DNA of 6,050 nucleotides, taken from assembly GCA_002068205.1 (NCBI GenBank), contig MVZB01000211.1, positions 1-6,050 on the forward strand. The letters are read 5' to 3'. The notes under the pieces were generated by a model, which worked only from the letters and a program-made list of their open reading frames with translations, searched no databases and had not been told where the DNA came from. The DNA is from a candidate division BRC1 bacterium ADurb.BinA292 (lineage in GTDB: Bacteria > Sumerlaeota > Sumerlaeia > MVZB01). The position numbers and the translations under genes were made by a program. Positions 4,696-6,050 of this stretch are shown piece after piece (position 1 is the stretch's first letter; each line of letters begins with the position of its first letter).

Positions 4696-6050
4696 ATGAG
4701 CGTCAAATACAAAGACTACTACAAATTGCTCGGCGTGGAGCGCACCGCTTCGCAGGATGAGATCCGCAAGGCGTTCCGCAAGCTGGCCGCGAAGTACCAT
4801 CCCGATCGCCATCAGGGCGACAAGGCGATGGAGGAGAAGTTCAAGGAAGTCAACGAGGCCTACGAGGTGCTGCGCGACCCGACCAAGCGCCAGCGCTACG
4901 ACGCGCTGGGCGCCAACTGGAAGCAGGGGCAGCAGTTCGACCCCAACGCGTTCAACAACATCTTCGGCGGCCGGGCCACCACCGGCCGGACGGGGGGGTT
5001 CGGCGGCGCGCAGACGTTCCGGATGGAGACCGGGCCGGGCGGGTTCAGCGAGTTCTTCGAGGCGCTGTTCGGCGGAATGGGCGTCGGCGGGATGGGGAGC
5101 GGGCGGGGCGGCGGCGTGGAGGATCTGTTCGCCCGGTTTGAAGAGGGCCACGCGCGGCGGGGAGGGGCGGAGGAATTCGGCGGCGGCGGCCGGCCCAGCG
5201 TGAATGTCGAGGCGAGCATCACGATTTCGCTGGAGGAAGCCTACAAGGGGGGCGTGCGGACGATCAGCTTCCGCCGGACCGAGCCGAACGGGCAGGCGTC
5301 GACGCAGGGTTACGAGATTCGGATTCCGCCCGGCATCCGCGATGGCCAGAAGCTGCGGCTCAAGGGACAGGGGAGCGTAGCGGGGGCGGCGGCGGGCGAT
5401 ATTCTGATCGTGGTGAAGGTGCGGCCGCACCCGCGATTCACGCTGGAAGGGAACGATTTGATTACGGATCTGCCGCTGGCGCCATGGGAAGCGGTGCTGG
5501 GGGCGCGGATCGAGGTGCCGACGCTGGATGGCTCGGTGGAGGTGAAGGTGCCGGCGGGGATGCAGAGCGGCAAGCGGATGCGGGTGAAGGGGGCGGGTTG
5601 GCCCGGGAAGGGGGGGCAGAAGGGAGATCTTTACCTGCGGGTCACGATCCAGGTGCCGGAGAATCCCGGCGCGCAGGAGAAGGAGTTGTATGAGCGGCTG
5701 GGGCGGGTCTATAAATGCGAGGATGGGATGGATATGCGGATTGGGCGCTGTTTGATTGACGCCAACTGGGGGCAATCGACCGATGTGGTGTATCAGTTCT
5801 GTCGGCAATCGCAATACGCCGGCATTGTCCTGCCGTCGCACGGCAAGTATGTCGGCGCATCCAGCATCCCGTTTGCCGATTACAAACGCAAAAAAGGCGA
5901 CCGGATGGGTCTGCACTGGCGGATTCCGGGCATGGTGGGTAAACGCGCGGTGCGGCATATTGTCATCGACACGAATTACTGGAAATCTTTCGTTCAGGCG
6001 CGGCTGGCGGTGGCGATGGGTGATCCGGGGGCGATGTCGCTGTTTGGGCG
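4696..6050 (+). CDS. Class B J-domain co-chaperone (CbpA/DnaJ type) running in frame into terminase-nuclease sequence (3' truncated)
   Basis: The frame opens at ATG 4696 and stays open through 6048, giving 451 visible residues. Residues 5-70 are a J domain (YKDYYKLLGVE, HPD at 35-37, NEAYEVLRDPTKRQRYD) that would stimulate a DnaK ATPase. Residues about 78-165 are a Gly/Phe-rich linker. Residues 169-335 are the two substrate-binding beta domains (SVNVEASITISLEEAYKGG; YEIRIPPGIRDGQKLRLKG; GDLYLRVTIQVP). No CxxCxGxG zinc finger exists, so this is CbpA-like rather than canonical DnaJ, and its length to ELYERL matches a complete CbpA-type protein. The frame then continues into phage terminase-like sequence (see 5712-6050) where a stop would be expected. 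No strong Shine-Dalgarno precedes the ATG, but the J domain fixes the start. The J-protein call is firm; physical continuity with the rest needs proof. Confidence 0.9.
   Translation, partial: MSVKYKDYYKLLGVERTASQDEIRKAFRKLAAKYHPDRHQGDKAMEEKFKEVNEAYEVLRDPTKRQRYDALGANWKQGQQFDPNAFNNIFGGRATTGRTGGFGGAQTFRMETGPGGFSEFFEALFGGMGVGGMGSGRGGGVEDLFARFEEGHARRGGAEEFGGGGRPSVNVEASITISLEEAYKGGVRTISFRRTEPNGQASTQGYEIRIPPGIRDGQKLRLKGQGSVAGAAAGDILIVVKVRPHPRFTLEGNDLITDLPLAPWEAVLGARIEVPTLDGSVEVKVPAGMQSGKRMRVKGAGWPGKGGQKGDLYLRVTIQVPENPGAQEKELYERLGRVYKCEDGMDMRIGRCLIDANWGQSTDVVYQFCRQSQYAGIVLPSHGKYVGASSIPFADYKRKKGDRMGLHWRIPGMVGKRAVRHIVIDTNYWKSFVQARLAVAMGDPGAMSLFG
5712..6050 (+). other. Segment resembling the nuclease domain of a phage terminase large subunit (gpA type)
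   Basis: From about residue 339 of the 4696 frame, similarity changes from J-protein to the RNase H-like nuclease half of lambda-gpA-type terminases, which cut concatemeric phage DNA during packaging. The key stretch is RCLIDANWGQSTDVVYQFCR (351-370), with a probable first catalytic Asp at 355 and the family's D-x(5)-T-x-x-V-Y pattern. Next come LPSHGKYVGASS (379-390), where relatives have a KG-type loop, and IDTNYWKSFVQARL (424-437) before GDPGAMSLFG. The terminase ATPase half with its Walker motifs is absent. GC is about 56% by hand count over 5701-6000, against about 71% sampled in the J-protein part, and AAA, ATT, TAT and CAA codons become common. The family call is from memory of motifs and moderately sure. 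The right end is cut by the window. Confidence 0.65.

Noticed and set aside
2770..5958. A 1062-codon open frame on the minus strand opposite gpmI and the J-protein gene
   Set aside because: It is antisense to two proteins with unmistakable motifs, is Pro/His/Arg-rich with no domain, and results from stop-poor antisense codons in high-GC DNA.

Overview
The window is high-GC bacterial DNA with a strong G-ending codon bias. It most resembles a planctomycete, possibly Phycisphaerae. That rests on general character: GC-rich genes, an intergenic field of short GC-rich hairpins including a CCGGTGGT...ACCACCGG palindrome that I remember from planctomycete intergenic DNA, and FG-GAP/VCBS and O-antigen-ligase/TPR proteins. 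It is an inference, not an identification.

Layout. Bases 1-1041 (+) hold the 3' part of an O-antigen ligase/polymerase-like membrane protein with a C-terminal TPR tail. Bases 1090-1518 (-) hold two FG-GAP/VCBS calcium-binding repeats, convergent with the ligase gene and apparently the remnant of a larger gene. Bases 1521-2225 (+) encode a complete HAD-family hydrolase of the beta-phosphoglucomutase/sugar-phosphatase type, with an extended -10 promoter about 55 bases upstream of the chosen ATG. Bases 2226-2901 contain no convincing gene. Their first half carries six stem-loops, and a 25-base direct repeat brackets one of them. A probable promoter and a tiny leader ORF lie at the end of this gap. 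Bases 2902-4527 (+) encode a complete cofactor-independent phosphoglycerate mutase (gpmI) with all catalytic residues recognisable. A promoter at 4571-4599 precedes a long open frame that starts at 4696 and runs off the end of the window.

This last frame is the most unusual item. Residues 1 to about 337 form an essentially complete class B J-domain co-chaperone (CbpA/DnaJ type: J domain with HPD, G/F linker, two C-terminal beta domains, no zinc finger). The frame then continues without a stop into sequence resembling the C-terminal nuclease domain of a phage terminase large subunit (lambda gpA type). GC falls from about 71% to about 56% near the switch at roughly 5700-5715. Either this is a real J-protein/terminase-nuclease fusion produced by recombination with prophage DNA, or the contig is chimeric at that point. 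The sequence alone cannot decide.

The complete genes are housekeeping or envelope functions and do not form an evident operon. The HAD, gpmI and J-protein genes each have their own candidate promoter, and all three show an extended -10 of the form TGNTA. The window therefore looks like a row of singly transcribed chromosomal genes that runs into phage-derived sequence at its right edge.
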